Shown: positions 1 through 6,565 of the stretch, in pieces | How positions within the stretch are numbered: position 1 is the first letter of the stretch | How the letters are laid out: every line of letters begins with the position of its first letter | Assembly (NCBI RefSeq): GCF_964187635.1 | Contig: NZ_CAXLMO010000080.1 | Location: forward strand, 1-18,017 | Length of the DNA stretch: 18,017 nt | Direction: 5' to 3' | Origin: Seribacter sulfatis | Lineage (GTDB): Bacteria; Verrucomicrobiota; Verrucomicrobiia; Opitutales; Seribacteraceae | Made by a program: the position numbers and the translations under genes | Notes under the pieces: generated by a model | The model's input: only the letters and a program-made list of their open reading frames with translations | The model's database searches: none | What the model was told of the DNA's origin: nothing

Positions 1-1100
1 AGGTTAGGATTTCTTCTGCCCACAGGTTTTTCCTGAAGATCAGCAAAAAAGGCGGCGAGAGAATAAAAATCCTTAATTGTAAAAGGGTCGAACTTGTGAT
101 CATGGCATTGGGCGCATCCGGTAGTAGCACCCAACCAAACAACACCAAAGTTTCGAACCCGATCGGCTTGGTAAATGGCTGTGTACTCGGCAGCCTGGGC
201 ACCTCCTTCTTGTGTGGTTTGAAGAAGGCGATTGTATCCGGAGGCAATTTTTTGGCGTTTGCTGGACTCGGGGATGAGATCACCGGCGAGGTTTTCAATT
301 ACGAATTGATCGTAGCTCATATTTTCATTGAAGGCATCGATGACATAGTCACGATATGCGGAGACCTCCATGAAATTATCACTGTGATAGCCGATCGTGT
401 CGGAATAGCGGACAAGATCCAGCCAGTGTACTGCCATTCGCTCCCCAAATCTTTGATCAGCCAATAAACGGTCGACTAATCGATCGTAGGCAGTATCTGA
501 TTTGTCCTTTAAAAATTGATTGGCCTCATTCAGGGTGGGGGGCATGCCCAGTAAGTCAAAATAGAGGCGACGAAGAAGCGTCTTCTTTTCCGTTGGTTGA
601 GCAAAGGAATAAGCCTCTGATTCAAGTCTCTTTGCCAAGAAACGATCCACCGGATGCTTGGATTTAGTTTTGGAAGATTTAGTTGGAACTACTGGGTTTT
701 CAATCGGAAGAAAAGACCAATGTTCCTCATAGATAGCTCCCTGTTTAATCCATTCTTCGAGGATTTGCTTTTGTTTTTCGGATAGCCGTTTGCCGGTTTC
801 CGGGGGAGGCATGAGTTCTTCTTTATCTTCGCTATGAAGCCTGAAGACCAATTCACTATCCTCCGGTTTACCGGGAATAACCGCAGAGTATCCGCCGAGA
901 TCTCGCAAGGCACCTTCAGATAAATCAAGCCTGAGCTTGGCTTTACGAGTGCTCTTGTCCGGGCCATGGCAGTGGAAGCAATATTCGGACAGAATCGGGC
1001 GAACTTCGTTCGTGAAGTCAACAGGTAGGGCAGCATTCAGCAAACGGCCTACAAATAAAGTAAGAATAAAAAGAATTAAGTGAGTCTTACAGTAGGTCAT
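1..1100 (-). CDS. PSD1-type PSCyt1/DUF1549 protein, 3' end cut by window edge
   Basis: This exported multidomain c-type cytochrome-like protein belongs to a family found mainly in Planctomycetota and Verrucomicrobiota. I translated it directly: ATG at 1100, then 366 codons open to the window edge. Residues 1-24 form a signal peptide ending around LLNAA. The PSCyt1 heme motif CFHCH is at residues 41-45 and is followed by GPD. An MPPPETGKRLS segment lies near residue 100, then the DUF1549 region with LLRRLYFDLLGMPPTLNE and HWLDLVRYSDT. A second CxxCH, CAQCHDHKFDP, begins at residue 329. The DUF1553 C-terminal half lies outside the window. The first 366 residues run collinear with the PSD1 protein at 13319-17074 (second CxxCH at 329 versus 328), so the two are paralogues. 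Family members are thought to act with sulfatases or DUF1501 proteins in the envelope, but no reaction is established. The family call is firm; the function is unknown. Confidence 0.93.
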   Translation of the reverse strand, partial: MTYCKTHLILFILTLFVGRLLNAALPVDFTNEVRPILSEYCFHCHGPDKSTRKAKLRLDLSEGALRDLGGYSAVIPGKPEDSELVFRLHSEDKEELMPPPETGKRLSEKQKQILEEWIKQGAIYEEHWSFLPIENPVVPTKSSKTKSKHPVDRFLAKRLESEAYSFAQPTEKKTLLRRLYFDLLGMPPTLNEANQFLKDKSDTAYDRLVDRLLADQRFGERMAVHWLDLVRYSDTIGYHSDNFMEVSAYRDYVIDAFNENMSYDQFVIENLAGDLIPESSKRQKIASGYNRLLQTTQEGGAQAAEYTAIYQADRVRNFGVVWLGATTGCAQCHDHKFDPFTIKDFYSLAAFFADLQEKPVGRRNPN

Positions 1101-1135
1101 TAATATTATGATGGGAAATTAAGAGGACTATTCTA

Positions 1136-1163
1136 ATTATAAATAAAGGTATGGATTTTGAAA
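1136..1163 (-). promoter_or_regulatory. candidate sigma-70 promoter of the left PSD1 gene
   Basis: Read on the minus strand, TATAAT occupies 1141-1136. A weak -35-like TTTCAA lies 16 nt upstream at 1163-1158. The predicted start near 1129 gives a leader of about 28 nt to the ATG at 1100. The -10 is perfect but the -35 matches poorly, and AT-rich DNA gives TATAAT by chance. The candidate ROK half-site at 1177-1190 lies just upstream. Confidence 0.4.
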
Positions 1164-1176
1164 CCGCATATTGCGT

Positions 1177-1190
1177 CTAAAATTTGTTAA
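1177..1190 (-). promoter_or_regulatory. candidate ROK-regulator half-site upstream of PSD1
   Basis: On the minus strand this reads TTAACAAATTTTAG. It shares the 11-mer TAACAAATTTT with the perfect inverted repeat before the ROK gene (2617-2631). The second arm is degenerate here. It lies about 14 bp upstream of the PSD1 -35-like element, a usual position for an operator. Assignment to the ROK protein is inference. Confidence 0.3.
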
Positions 1191-1347
1191 CTTACGACAG
1201 AATACAATAGCCTGAGCTTTTCATTTTTAGAAAAGAAATTATTTTTAAGGCACTGTGAAAAAATGATAGATGATCCCCCATTTTTCTAAAAACCTAGGTT
1301 AAGCTTAGCGTAAATTTTGATTTGATTTTAGGTTGTGAAGAAATGAG

Positions 1348-1358
1348 AACAATTTGTT
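1348..1358. promoter_or_regulatory. short inverted repeat AACAATTTGTT
   Basis: This is an odd-length perfect inverted repeat, with arms AACAA and TTGTT around one base. Read on the minus strand it contains AACAAATT, the core shared with the sites at 1177-1190 and 2617-2631, but the arm spacing is two bases shorter than in the ROK-proximal site. It lies between the ROK stop and the PSD1 promoter. It may be a further operator or a chance AT-rich repeat. Confidence 0.2.
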
Positions 1359-1433
1359 TATCATCTTCTCGTGTTCGGTAATTTCTAAATTCACTTGGTT
1401 TATTACATAAAACTGTCTTAACATGTCACGAAT

Positions 1434-2612
1434 TCAAAAGGCATTTACATTAGAGTTACAAATAGGGGATTCATCTTGAAATGCATTCTTGAATACACTG
1501 ACGGCTGCACCTAGTATCCCCGATTTTATTGGATTTAATCCGGCAAGAACAGGAATAACTTCTTCGTCTGTCCAACCCAGTAGGCTTTTTAAACCTGTGG
1601 ATAAAATGTCCGGTATAGTACTGTCCATGTTAGGATCAGGGCATCCGATCACAATCTGAGCCGGGTCAGTTAATGCAATCATTGTGGATATTTGCTGGAC
1701 CAGTGGCTGGTAGGCTTGGGTAAGTTGTTGTTTTATTTCTAAATTGTTTTTTGCTAAATGACAAAGTTGGGCAATGGAAGGGGCAGTGACTTCTTTGTTT
1801 TGGTTTTTAACCGATTGGATGATGCCCAATTCTCCACAATACGTTTGAAGGCAATCCATTTTCCCGCATGAACAGGGTCTCTTTTCGTTTCCTGAAGGAA
1901 GGCATCCAATTTCTCCCGCTGAAAAACGGCGACCCCTAACTATATTTCCCTCCAAAAGCTGGGCACAACCAACTCCTTCACCGAGGGAAATATAAAGGGA
2001 ATTTTCAAGTGTTTCTCCATAACCTCCAAACCAATGATTTCCCATCAACTCTGCATTTGCATCATTTTCTATTACAATCCTCGGAGAACCTTGAGGAAGT
2101 CTTTTCGTAATTTCTTCAACAAGTGGGAAGTCGTGCCATCTTCCCAAATTAACCGCAGATAGGCATATCCCTTTTTCTGCATTTATGATTCCGGGCACAC
2201 TGATTCCTACTCCCACAATGGACTTTTTTAATTTCGATGCATTATTTATTAATGTTACGATCACTGAAACAATGGATTCCGGAGTTTTTGGGTTCCCCAT
2301 TTTTTGAGTCCATTCTTCATAGACCTTTCCGTTATGATCCACAATAGTGGCTATAATTTCTCCTGGGCCTATAAAAATAGCCAATGATCTCCAATACTCC
2401 GATGAGAGCTCTATTTCGGAACGGTAAAATCCGGGAGTCTTTTCATTCAGGGATCCGCGATCAACTAAATCCCTGCATATATTGGTAACACTTGCTTTCC
2501 GTATCCCGCAGGATGTGCTTATGAATGAACGACTGGTTGCACCTTTTCTTCGAATTGTGCGTAAGATTTCAGATTGGTTCTTTAGGCGCTTGCGAGTCTG
2601 TTCTGATATCAT
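1434..2612 (-). CDS. ROK-family transcriptional regulator (NagC/Mlc/XylR-like)
   Basis: This is a 392-aa protein of the usual size for ROK repressors. Residues 13-55 form a winged helix-turn-helix (QSEILRTIRRKGATSRSFIS and onward). The ROK sugar-kinase fold follows, with GVGISVPGIIN near 134-144 and the catalytic-Asp motif IENDAN (D184). The zinc cluster is at C247, C249 and C254 (CSCGKMDC). The usual N-terminal DxGGT phosphate loop is replaced by FIGPGEI and the usual GTG loop reads GEG, so kinase activity is doubtful and a repressor sensing a sugar phosphate is likelier. The zinc-ligand His of the GEIGH motif is Cys here (C237). It is the last gene of the nagB operon, 43 bp after the oxidoreductase, with a perfect inverted repeat just before its ATG. 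No Shine-Dalgarno site is visible. It probably controls nagB and itself. Confidence 0.92.
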   Translation of the reverse strand: MISEQTRKRLKNQSEILRTIRRKGATSRSFISTSCGIRKASVTNICRDLVDRGSLNEKTPGFYRSEIELSSEYWRSLAIFIGPGEIIATIVDHNGKVYEEWTQKMGNPKTPESIVSVIVTLINNASKLKKSIVGVGISVPGIINAEKGICLSAVNLGRWHDFPLVEEITKRLPQGSPRIVIENDANAELMGNHWFGGYGETLENSLYISLGEGVGCAQLLEGNIVRGRRFSAGEIGCLPSGNEKRPCSCGKMDCLQTYCGELGIIQSVKNQNKEVTAPSIAQLCHLAKNNLEIKQQLTQAYQPLVQQISTMIALTDPAQIVIGCPDPNMDSTIPDILSTGLKSLLGWTDEEVIPVLAGLNPIKSGILGAAVSVFKNAFQDESPICNSNVNAF

Positions 2613-2616
2613 TTTT

Positions 2617-2631
2617 TAACAAAATTTGTTA
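2617..2631. promoter_or_regulatory. perfect inverted repeat before ROK start, candidate operator
   Basis: TAACAAAATTTGTTA has 7-bp arms around a single central base and lies 4 bp upstream of the ROK ATG. ROK repressors such as NagC and Mlc bind AT-rich inverted repeats, often at their own genes. Its half-site recurs upstream of the neighbouring PSD1 gene, which supports a real binding motif. The position in a 43-bp intergenic gap suggests autoregulation or an internal promoter. Confidence 0.4.
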
Positions 2632-2642
2632 CCACATTTATG

Positions 2643-2657
2643 GAGATACAAAATCTC
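2643..2657 (-). terminator. small hairpin at the oxidoreductase stop, possible attenuator
   Basis: A perfect 5-bp stem GAGAT/ATCTC with a 5-nt loop overlaps the stop codon of the Gfo/Idh gene. It is short, AT-rich and has no U-run after it, so it is unlikely to be a strong terminator. It could lower read-through into the ROK gene. Confidence 0.15.
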
Positions 2658-3738
2658 AGAGTTTGATGGTCTCTCCATTTCTGAAAGACTGATCGGCAGC
2701 AAGTACGATTTCACTGGCACGAATGGCACTGTTTTGATGCTCCGTTAAATCAGCTTTTTCTAAAATTCCATCAAGAAAGAAAAGTTGTTCACGCCGACAG
2801 AGTTCGTCGTGGTCAGGTTCATCGTCAAGGTCGATGTATTCATCGTCGGGCTCCAGTTCACCATTCAGTCCTTTTTTACTTCGATGCAGAAGGATACGTT
2901 CGGTTTGGGTGTGAGCATCCACGGACGATGAATTTCCCCGTGATCCAGCATCCGCCGCCACGATCGATGCACTCCCGAGAGGACCAATAACATCTTTTAT
3001 GAAAAATGCAGTTTCGCTCATCATTGGACCCCAACCCGCCTCGTACCAACCCACACTTCCATCATCAAAAGTGACTTGTAGATGACCGTAGTTTATTTTA
3101 TCAGCAGGAAGTTCATCCGTAAGTTGTGTGCCTAGACCAGAGACTCGGGTTGGGCGGGACTCTGTCATTTGGCACATCACATCCACATAATGAACTCCAC
3201 AATCAACGATTGGAGAGATCGAGGAGAGAAGGCTTTTATGGGTGTCCCAGTTTTTTCCGTACGATTGTTGGTTTAAGTTCATTCGCATCACCAGGGGTTT
3301 GCCCAATGTTTTTGCCACTTCCACAAATTTAATCCAACTGGGGTGCTGACGTAGAATATAGCCCACCACCAATGCTTTCCCTTTTGCACGGGCAAGGCTA
3401 ACCAGTTCACTGCATTGTTCCGAACTTTCGGCCAGGGGTTTTTCAGTAAAAACATGACATCCTGCCTCTAAAGCCATCTTGGCAAACGGATAATGGGTGT
3501 CGGGGTAAGTCGATATACAAACTGCATCGGGCTTCATTTCTGTTAACGCTTTTTCGTACTCGTTTACCTCGGGTATTCCGTCAGGTAACTCTGCCATTAA
3601 CTTGGCACGAGACTCCGGACTACGGGTGCATATAGCGGCAATTTCGAATTCAGGTATAGACTCGTAGGCAAGTGCATGGGAACGACCCATATTGCCGGCT
3701 CCCACCACGAGTACTCGAATTTTTCTTGTATTATTCAT
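2656..3738 (-). CDS. Gfo/Idh/MocA-family NAD(P)-dependent oxidoreductase
   Basis: This is a 360-aa protein, typical in length for the family. The N-terminal Rossmann fold carries the dinucleotide motif GAGNMG at residues 13-18. EKP, the family motif with the catalytic-site lysine, is at 99-101. The C-terminal alpha/beta domain has the DCGVHYVD segment at 179-186, whose Asp and His match the usual catalytic D-x-x-x-H pair. Members oxidise or reduce sugars, inositols and amino sugars using NAD(P), or open glycosidic links by an oxidation-elimination route. The start lies 4 bp after the nagB stop, so the two genes are probably translationally coupled and the substrate is probably an amino sugar or a derivative. 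No signal peptide is seen, so it should be cytoplasmic. The family call is very secure, but the substrate is inferred from context only. Confidence 0.93.
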   Translation of the reverse strand: MNNTRKIRVLVVGAGNMGRSHALAYESIPEFEIAAICTRSPESRAKLMAELPDGIPEVNEYEKALTEMKPDAVCISTYPDTHYPFAKMALEAGCHVFTEKPLAESSEQCSELVSLARAKGKALVVGYILRQHPSWIKFVEVAKTLGKPLVMRMNLNQQSYGKNWDTHKSLLSSISPIVDCGVHYVDVMCQMTESRPTRVSGLGTQLTDELPADKINYGHLQVTFDDGSVGWYEAGWGPMMSETAFFIKDVIGPLGSASIVAADAGSRGNSSSVDAHTQTERILLHRSKKGLNGELEPDDEYIDLDDEPDHDELCRREQLFFLDGILEKADLTEHQNSAIRASEIVLAADQSFRNGETIKL

Positions 3739-3742
3739 AATT

Positions 3743-4552
3743 TTATCGGGAAATCCAATCAGAGGGTCTGTGTTTCTTTATCAAATCATCCTGTAATTTG
3801 CCAACAAACTTATAGTATCCTTTGAGTTCTAACTTTGATGCAGCACCTTCATCCACAATCACAGTAACTCTTTCGTGCATTTGAAGGGCAGTTGCGGGAA
3901 AGAAAGCAGAAATGGAACCTTCCACCATTTCACGAACTGCTGACGCTTTACTTTCCCCTGTTGCCATCATTAAAATCCGTCTTGATTCTAAAATCGTACC
4001 AATCCCCATGGTGATCGCCAACTTAGGCTGGAATTCATCTTCTGAAAAGAACCTCGAATTATCCTCCAGTGTTTGAGGAGTTAATGTCTTTATTCGGGTC
4101 TTTGATTGTAGGCTCGAGGTGGGTTCGTTAAATCCAATATGCCCGTCCGTTCCAACTCCAAGAACCTGAAGGTCGATCCCCCCAGTATCTTTAATTTTCT
4201 TTTCATATAGGGGGCCTGAATCCAATGGATTTTCTCCCATACCGTCAGGAACATAAGTGTTTTCCGAAATTATATTGATCGGATCAAATAAATTTTGATT
4301 CATAAAAGTTCGGTAGCTTTGCGGATGGTTTGCAGGTATACCGATATACTCATCCAAGTTAAAAGTACGGACTCCTGTAAAATCTAATCCATGTTCGCGA
4401 TGTCTTTTAATCAGTTCCTTATACAGTCCAACCGGTGTGGATCCTGTTGCCAATCCTAGGACAGAATCTGGCAGCGTCTTGATTTGAGATTCAATAATAT
4501 CCGCACATTTCAGTGCCACAATATCTTGATCGGATGCAATGATAACTTCCAT
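3743..4552 (-). CDS. nagB: glucosamine-6-phosphate deaminase
   Basis: This cytoplasmic enzyme converts glucosamine-6-phosphate to fructose-6-phosphate and ammonia, feeding amino sugars into glycolysis. At 269 aa it matches the family closely. Visible motifs are LATGSTPVGLY (35-45), FNLDEYIG (64-71) and GVGTDGHIGFNEP (132-144). Aligning by eye with E. coli NagB gives D67, D136, H138 and E143 for its catalytic D72, D141, H143 and E148. The allosteric GlcNAc-6-phosphate contacts also seem kept: S146, S147, R153, K155 and T156 correspond to S151, S152, R158, K160 and T161. It is the first gene of a likely operon with the Gfo/Idh oxidoreductase and the ROK regulator. No nagA deacetylase is seen in the window. 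Its promoter and start region carry two palindromes, and no Shine-Dalgarno site is visible. Confidence 0.95.
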   Translation of the reverse strand: MEVIIASDQDIVALKCADIIESQIKTLPDSVLGLATGSTPVGLYKELIKRHREHGLDFTGVRTFNLDEYIGIPANHPQSYRTFMNQNLFDPINIISENTYVPDGMGENPLDSGPLYEKKIKDTGGIDLQVLGVGTDGHIGFNEPTSSLQSKTRIKTLTPQTLEDNSRFFSEDEFQPKLAITMGIGTILESRRILMMATGESKASAVREMVEGSISAFFPATALQMHERVTVIVDEGAASKLELKGYYKFVGKLQDDLIKKHRPSDWISR

Positions 4553-4575
4553 GGCTATATACTATACATAGCCAT
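4551..4575. promoter_or_regulatory. inverted repeat across nagB start and +1 region
   Basis: Arms ATGGCTAT (4551-4558) and ATAGCCAT (4568-4575) match perfectly over 8 bp with a 9-bp spacer. The repeat abuts the TATAAT box at 4576-4581 and ends inside the nagB start codon. If transcription begins about 7 nt past the -10, one arm is mostly outside the mRNA, which favours a DNA operator over an RNA hairpin. The arms differ in sequence from the repeat before the ROK gene. Confidence 0.4.
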
Positions 4576-4604
4576 ATTATAACTACCACCTAATAATTAC
4601 ATAT
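4576..4604 (-). promoter_or_regulatory. candidate promoter of the nagB operon
   Basis: On the minus strand a perfect TATAAT lies at 4581-4576. A spacer of 17 nt places a weak -35 hexamer (ATATGT) at 4604-4599, inside the palindrome at 4597-4610. The predicted start falls near 4569, giving a very short leader of about 17 nt. A poor -35 overlapping palindromes fits a regulated promoter. Confidence 0.45.
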
Positions 4605-4610
4605 ATGTAA
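4597..4610. promoter_or_regulatory. 14-bp perfect palindrome over nagB -35
   Basis: TTACATATATGTAA is a perfect 14-bp palindrome covering the candidate -35 of nagB. It is a natural operator candidate for the ROK regulator of the same operon or for another amino-sugar regulator. AT-rich palindromes also arise by chance, so support is moderate. Confidence 0.4.
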
Positions 4611-4700
4611 CTATCGTGTTTCCCCTGAGGACTCTTATACCAAAGCTAGAACTATTTTGATTTGCAGGAGACTACTTGAATGTAAAGGGATTTATTCATG

Positions 4701-4742
4701 GAAAGAAAAAGAGAAACGCAGAAGCTAGCAATTCTATTTGCG
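4701..4742 (-). terminator. possible Rho-independent terminator of flotillin operon
   Basis: Read on the minus strand, a stem of CGC and AGAA pairing with TTCT and GCG (4742-4717, with a 4-nt bulge and an 8-nt loop) is followed by a pyrimidine-rich, mostly U tract to 4701. It begins only 5 nt after the stop of the -1-frame extension (4748), not after the flotillin stop at 5128. That placement suggests the extension belongs to the operon. The stem is bulged and weak. Confidence 0.35.
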
Positions 4743-4747
4743 GAGAT

Positions 4748-5149
4748 TTACGCGGATAATAATTCTTTTGCGAACAAAACAATTGTAATCGGAAGCCAAT
4801 TGATTGCCTTTTCTTCTACCTGGTCGGCATCTTGGACTTTAGAAATGAAAACTTCCGGGTATTGATTTGAAACCTTAATAATTTCATCCCAGGAAATCGG
4901 GCCTATTTGGTTATTTCTCCCGTAATACAGCCAATCCTTACCCTTATCATTTGATTCAGAAGCCCATTTTTTGGTTTTGTTGACGGCATTACTAATTTCG
5001 TTGTCGTTTAAAACCCCGTCTTTATTTTCATCGAAAGTTTTGATTAAACTTAGATCTTCTCTGATTCGAGCCTCAATCTGATCTTCTATTGAAGGGTGAA
5101 CTGGGATACTGCTTGCTTGATCTAAATCTACTGATTCAGTTCTTTTTTT
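4748..5149 (-). CDS. EF-hand plus GYF_2-like segment in the -1 frame after flotillin, no start codon
   Basis: Manual translation gives 133 open codons from 5149 to a TAA at 4750-4748. There is no in-frame ATG or GTG, and the only TTG is at the far 3' end. The frame is reached from the flotillin frame by one -1 shift on the A9 run at 5143-5151. Residues 40-51 form a perfect EF-hand calcium loop (DENKDGVLNDNE: D1, N3, D5, G6, E12). Residues 73-120 resemble a GYF_2 (DUF4339) domain: WLYYGRNNQIGPISWDEI at the start and NWLP at the end. The joined product would be about 597 aa, with flotillin residues 1-466 followed by 131 residues. Options are programmed ribosomal or transcriptional slippage, a recent one-base frameshift that broke a longer flotillin, or a homopolymer sequencing error. 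The domain content shows it is real coding sequence; how it is expressed is open. Confidence 0.7.
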   Translation of the reverse strand, partial: KKRTESVDLDQASSIPVHPSIEDQIEARIREDLSLIKTFDENKDGVLNDNEISNAVNKTKKWASESNDKGKDWLYYGRNNQIGPISWDEIIKVSNQYPEVFISKVQDADQVEEKAINWLPITIVLFAKELLSA

Positions 5150-6540
5150 TTAGGCTCTGCTGCTTGTGCCTCTTCGAGGATTTTAGCTGCTTCTGTTGGG
5201 TTTTCGCTCAGTTTCCCTAAAAATTCGGGAAGTTCAATTCCAACATTCTTGGTAATTTGATGGAGTGGGGGTAGAGCACCCACTAAACCGGAAACAAAAT
5301 TTGCGGTGTCGTTCTTTCCGCCTTCTCCCTTACCAGAGTCCCAAACGGTAATTTTATCAATTTTGAGGTTGGCAATTGCTTTGACCTGTTCTGCCACTAA
5401 CTGAGGAAGTTGTTCCGTGACAAGAAGTGTGCTTGCAAATTCTGCACCCCCTGAGGCTTCTACGATTCTGGCAAAACCTTCCGCCTTGCTTTGAAGTGCA
5501 GCGAGCGTTCCTTTTGCCTCCGCTTCCATAATGGACTGAACACCGTCTGCCTCTCCTTTCTTGAGGCGACGAATCTTTTCAGCATCTGCCTCTGCAAGAG
5601 TTTGAATTTTAAGTTTTTCAATTTCTGCGGGTATGATTATATCTGCATGCTGACTCGCCTTTTCACGCTCTGCACGGGCTTTTTCTGCAGTTGTTTCTGC
5701 CGCATAAGCTTCCTGCGAAGCTTGTGCAGACTTCACCTTCTCCGCTGCTACTGCAAGGCGCTCCGCTTCCGCTTCCTGCTCCCGTCTTTGTGCATCTGAT
5801 TGGGCTACCTTGATTTTAGATAAATTCTCTCCCTCAGTCGCCGTGGCTTGTGCACTGGCAACTTCAATTCTTCTTTCCCTATCTGCATTTGCACTCCCAA
5901 TCGCTCCGTCCCTTTCTCTCTCCGAAACACTTACTTTAGCTTCATTGATCGCTCGGGATGAAGCTTCCTTCCCCAACGCGTCGATATATCCGGACTCATC
6001 GGTTATATCCTTGATATTAACATTGATAAGTCGGAGTCCGACTTTTTTGAGTTCCACTTCGATTCCGTTGGTAATTTTTTCGATCAATAAATCACGGTCC
6101 GCATTAATCGATTCGATGTCCATTGTTGCCAGGACCACTCTCATTTGACCAAATATAATGTCACTTGCTTGTTCGCGCACAGATTGTAAGTTGAGCCCCA
6201 GTAAGCGCTCGGCTGCATTTTCCATGACACCCGACTCAGTTGAAATTCCCACCGTAAAAGTAGAGGGAGTATTGACCCGAATATTTTGCTTGGAAAGGGC
6301 TCCTTTCAATGCGATATCAATTGGAATAGGGGCAAGGTCTAACCATTGGTAGTCTTGAATGAGGGGCCAAACAAAAGACGCTCCACCATGGACACATTTG
6401 GAAGAACGATCTCCTCCAGTTTTACCATAAATTACAAGAACTTTATCCGATGGACAACGCTTGTACCGACTGAAGAAAAATACAAGCGTTCCAAGAACGA
6501 CAACAATAAGAGAAATAAAGCCAATTAATGCAGGACTCAT
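5128..6540 (-). CDS. flotillin-like SPFH-domain membrane-microdomain scaffold
   Basis: This 470-aa scaffold protein organises bacterial membrane microdomains and resembles FloT/YuaG. Residues 5-23 form a single N-terminal membrane segment or hairpin. The SPFH/PHB domain spans about 26-185. A long Ala/Glu-rich coiled coil with the repeated EA pattern typical of flotillins covers about 190-360, followed by a C-terminal region with TLLVTEQLPQLVAEQVK. It lies 25 bp after the NfeD/YuaF-like gene, the classical partner arrangement seen in Bacillus yuaF-yuaG. The C-terminus reads AEPKKKELNQ and stops seven codons after the start of a nine-A run. The -1 frame beyond it encodes an EF-hand and GYF_2-like tail, so the 470-aa form may be only one of two products, or a truncated one. 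No Shine-Dalgarno site is visible. The family call is very secure. Confidence 0.93.
   Translation of the reverse strand: MSPALIGFISLIVVVLGTLVFFFSRYKRCPSDKVLVIYGKTGGDRSSKCVHGGASFVWPLIQDYQWLDLAPIPIDIALKGALSKQNIRVNTPSTFTVGISTESGVMENAAERLLGLNLQSVREQASDIIFGQMRVVLATMDIESINADRDLLIEKITNGIEVELKKVGLRLINVNIKDITDESGYIDALGKEASSRAINEAKVSVSERERDGAIGSANADRERRIEVASAQATATEGENLSKIKVAQSDAQRREQEAEAERLAVAAEKVKSAQASQEAYAAETTAEKARAEREKASQHADIIIPAEIEKLKIQTLAEADAEKIRRLKKGEADGVQSIMEAEAKGTLAALQSKAEGFARIVEASGGAEFASTLLVTEQLPQLVAEQVKAIANLKIDKITVWDSGKGEGGKNDTANFVSGLVGALPPLHQITKNVGIELPEFLGKLSENPTEAAKILEEAQAAEPKKKELNQ
5143..5151 (-). other. A9 slippery homopolymer at flotillin 3' end
   Basis: On the coding strand CCT is followed by three AAA codons and then GAA. 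A -1 slip, or insertion of one A in the transcript, connects the flotillin frame to the EF-hand/GYF_2 frame. Nine-A runs are known sites of transcriptional slippage, for example in Thermus thermophilus dnaX. A 6-bp complementary pair, GAACTG (5142-5137) and CAGTTC (5103-5098), with a 33-nt loop starts right after the run, but it is too close and too weak to be a standard frameshift stimulator. Confidence 0.5.
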
Positions 6541-6565
6541 AATTTAGATTTGATTAGATTGTGGT

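Larger units (their letters stand above)
1101..1433. other. 333-bp intergenic region: PSD1 leader and ROK gene 3' flank
   Basis: This AT-rich stretch lies between the ROK gene stop and the partial PSD1 start. I found no coding frame and no convincing Rho-independent terminator. It holds a perfect TATAAT hexamer before the PSD1 gene, two copies of the AACAAATT half-site that is also present before the ROK gene (1179-1190 and 1348-1358), and a 10-bp palindrome AACCTAGGTT at 1291-1300 next to a HindIII-type palindrome. It probably contains the PSD1 promoter and its control sites. Confidence 0.6.

Noticed and set aside
96..467. 123-codon plus-strand frame at the left edge
   Set aside because: It is antisense to the DUF1549 part of the PSD1 gene, and its length is explained by the codon bias of the sense gene.
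689..1036. 115-codon minus-strand frame inside the left PSD1 gene
   Set aside because: It overlaps the true PSD1 frame (1-1100), which has a signal peptide, two CxxCH motifs and DUF1549 motifs. The 115-codon frame shows no domain and is a shifted-frame shadow.
1291..1300. AACCTAGGTT palindrome as terminator after the ROK gene
   Set aside because: It has no loop, so it cannot form an RNA hairpin by itself, and no U-run follows on the minus strand.
4557..4575. Six-codon mini-frame MAMYSI ending 4 nt before the nagB start codon, as a leader peptide
   Set aside because: It lies inside the inverted repeat, has no Shine-Dalgarno site, and would begin upstream of the predicted transcript start near 4569.
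5098..5142. GAACTG/CAGTTC stem as a pseudoknot-type frameshift stimulator
   Set aside because: It starts directly after the A-run with no spacer, has 6 bp and a 33-nt loop, and I cannot fold it computationally. It is mentioned but not claimed.
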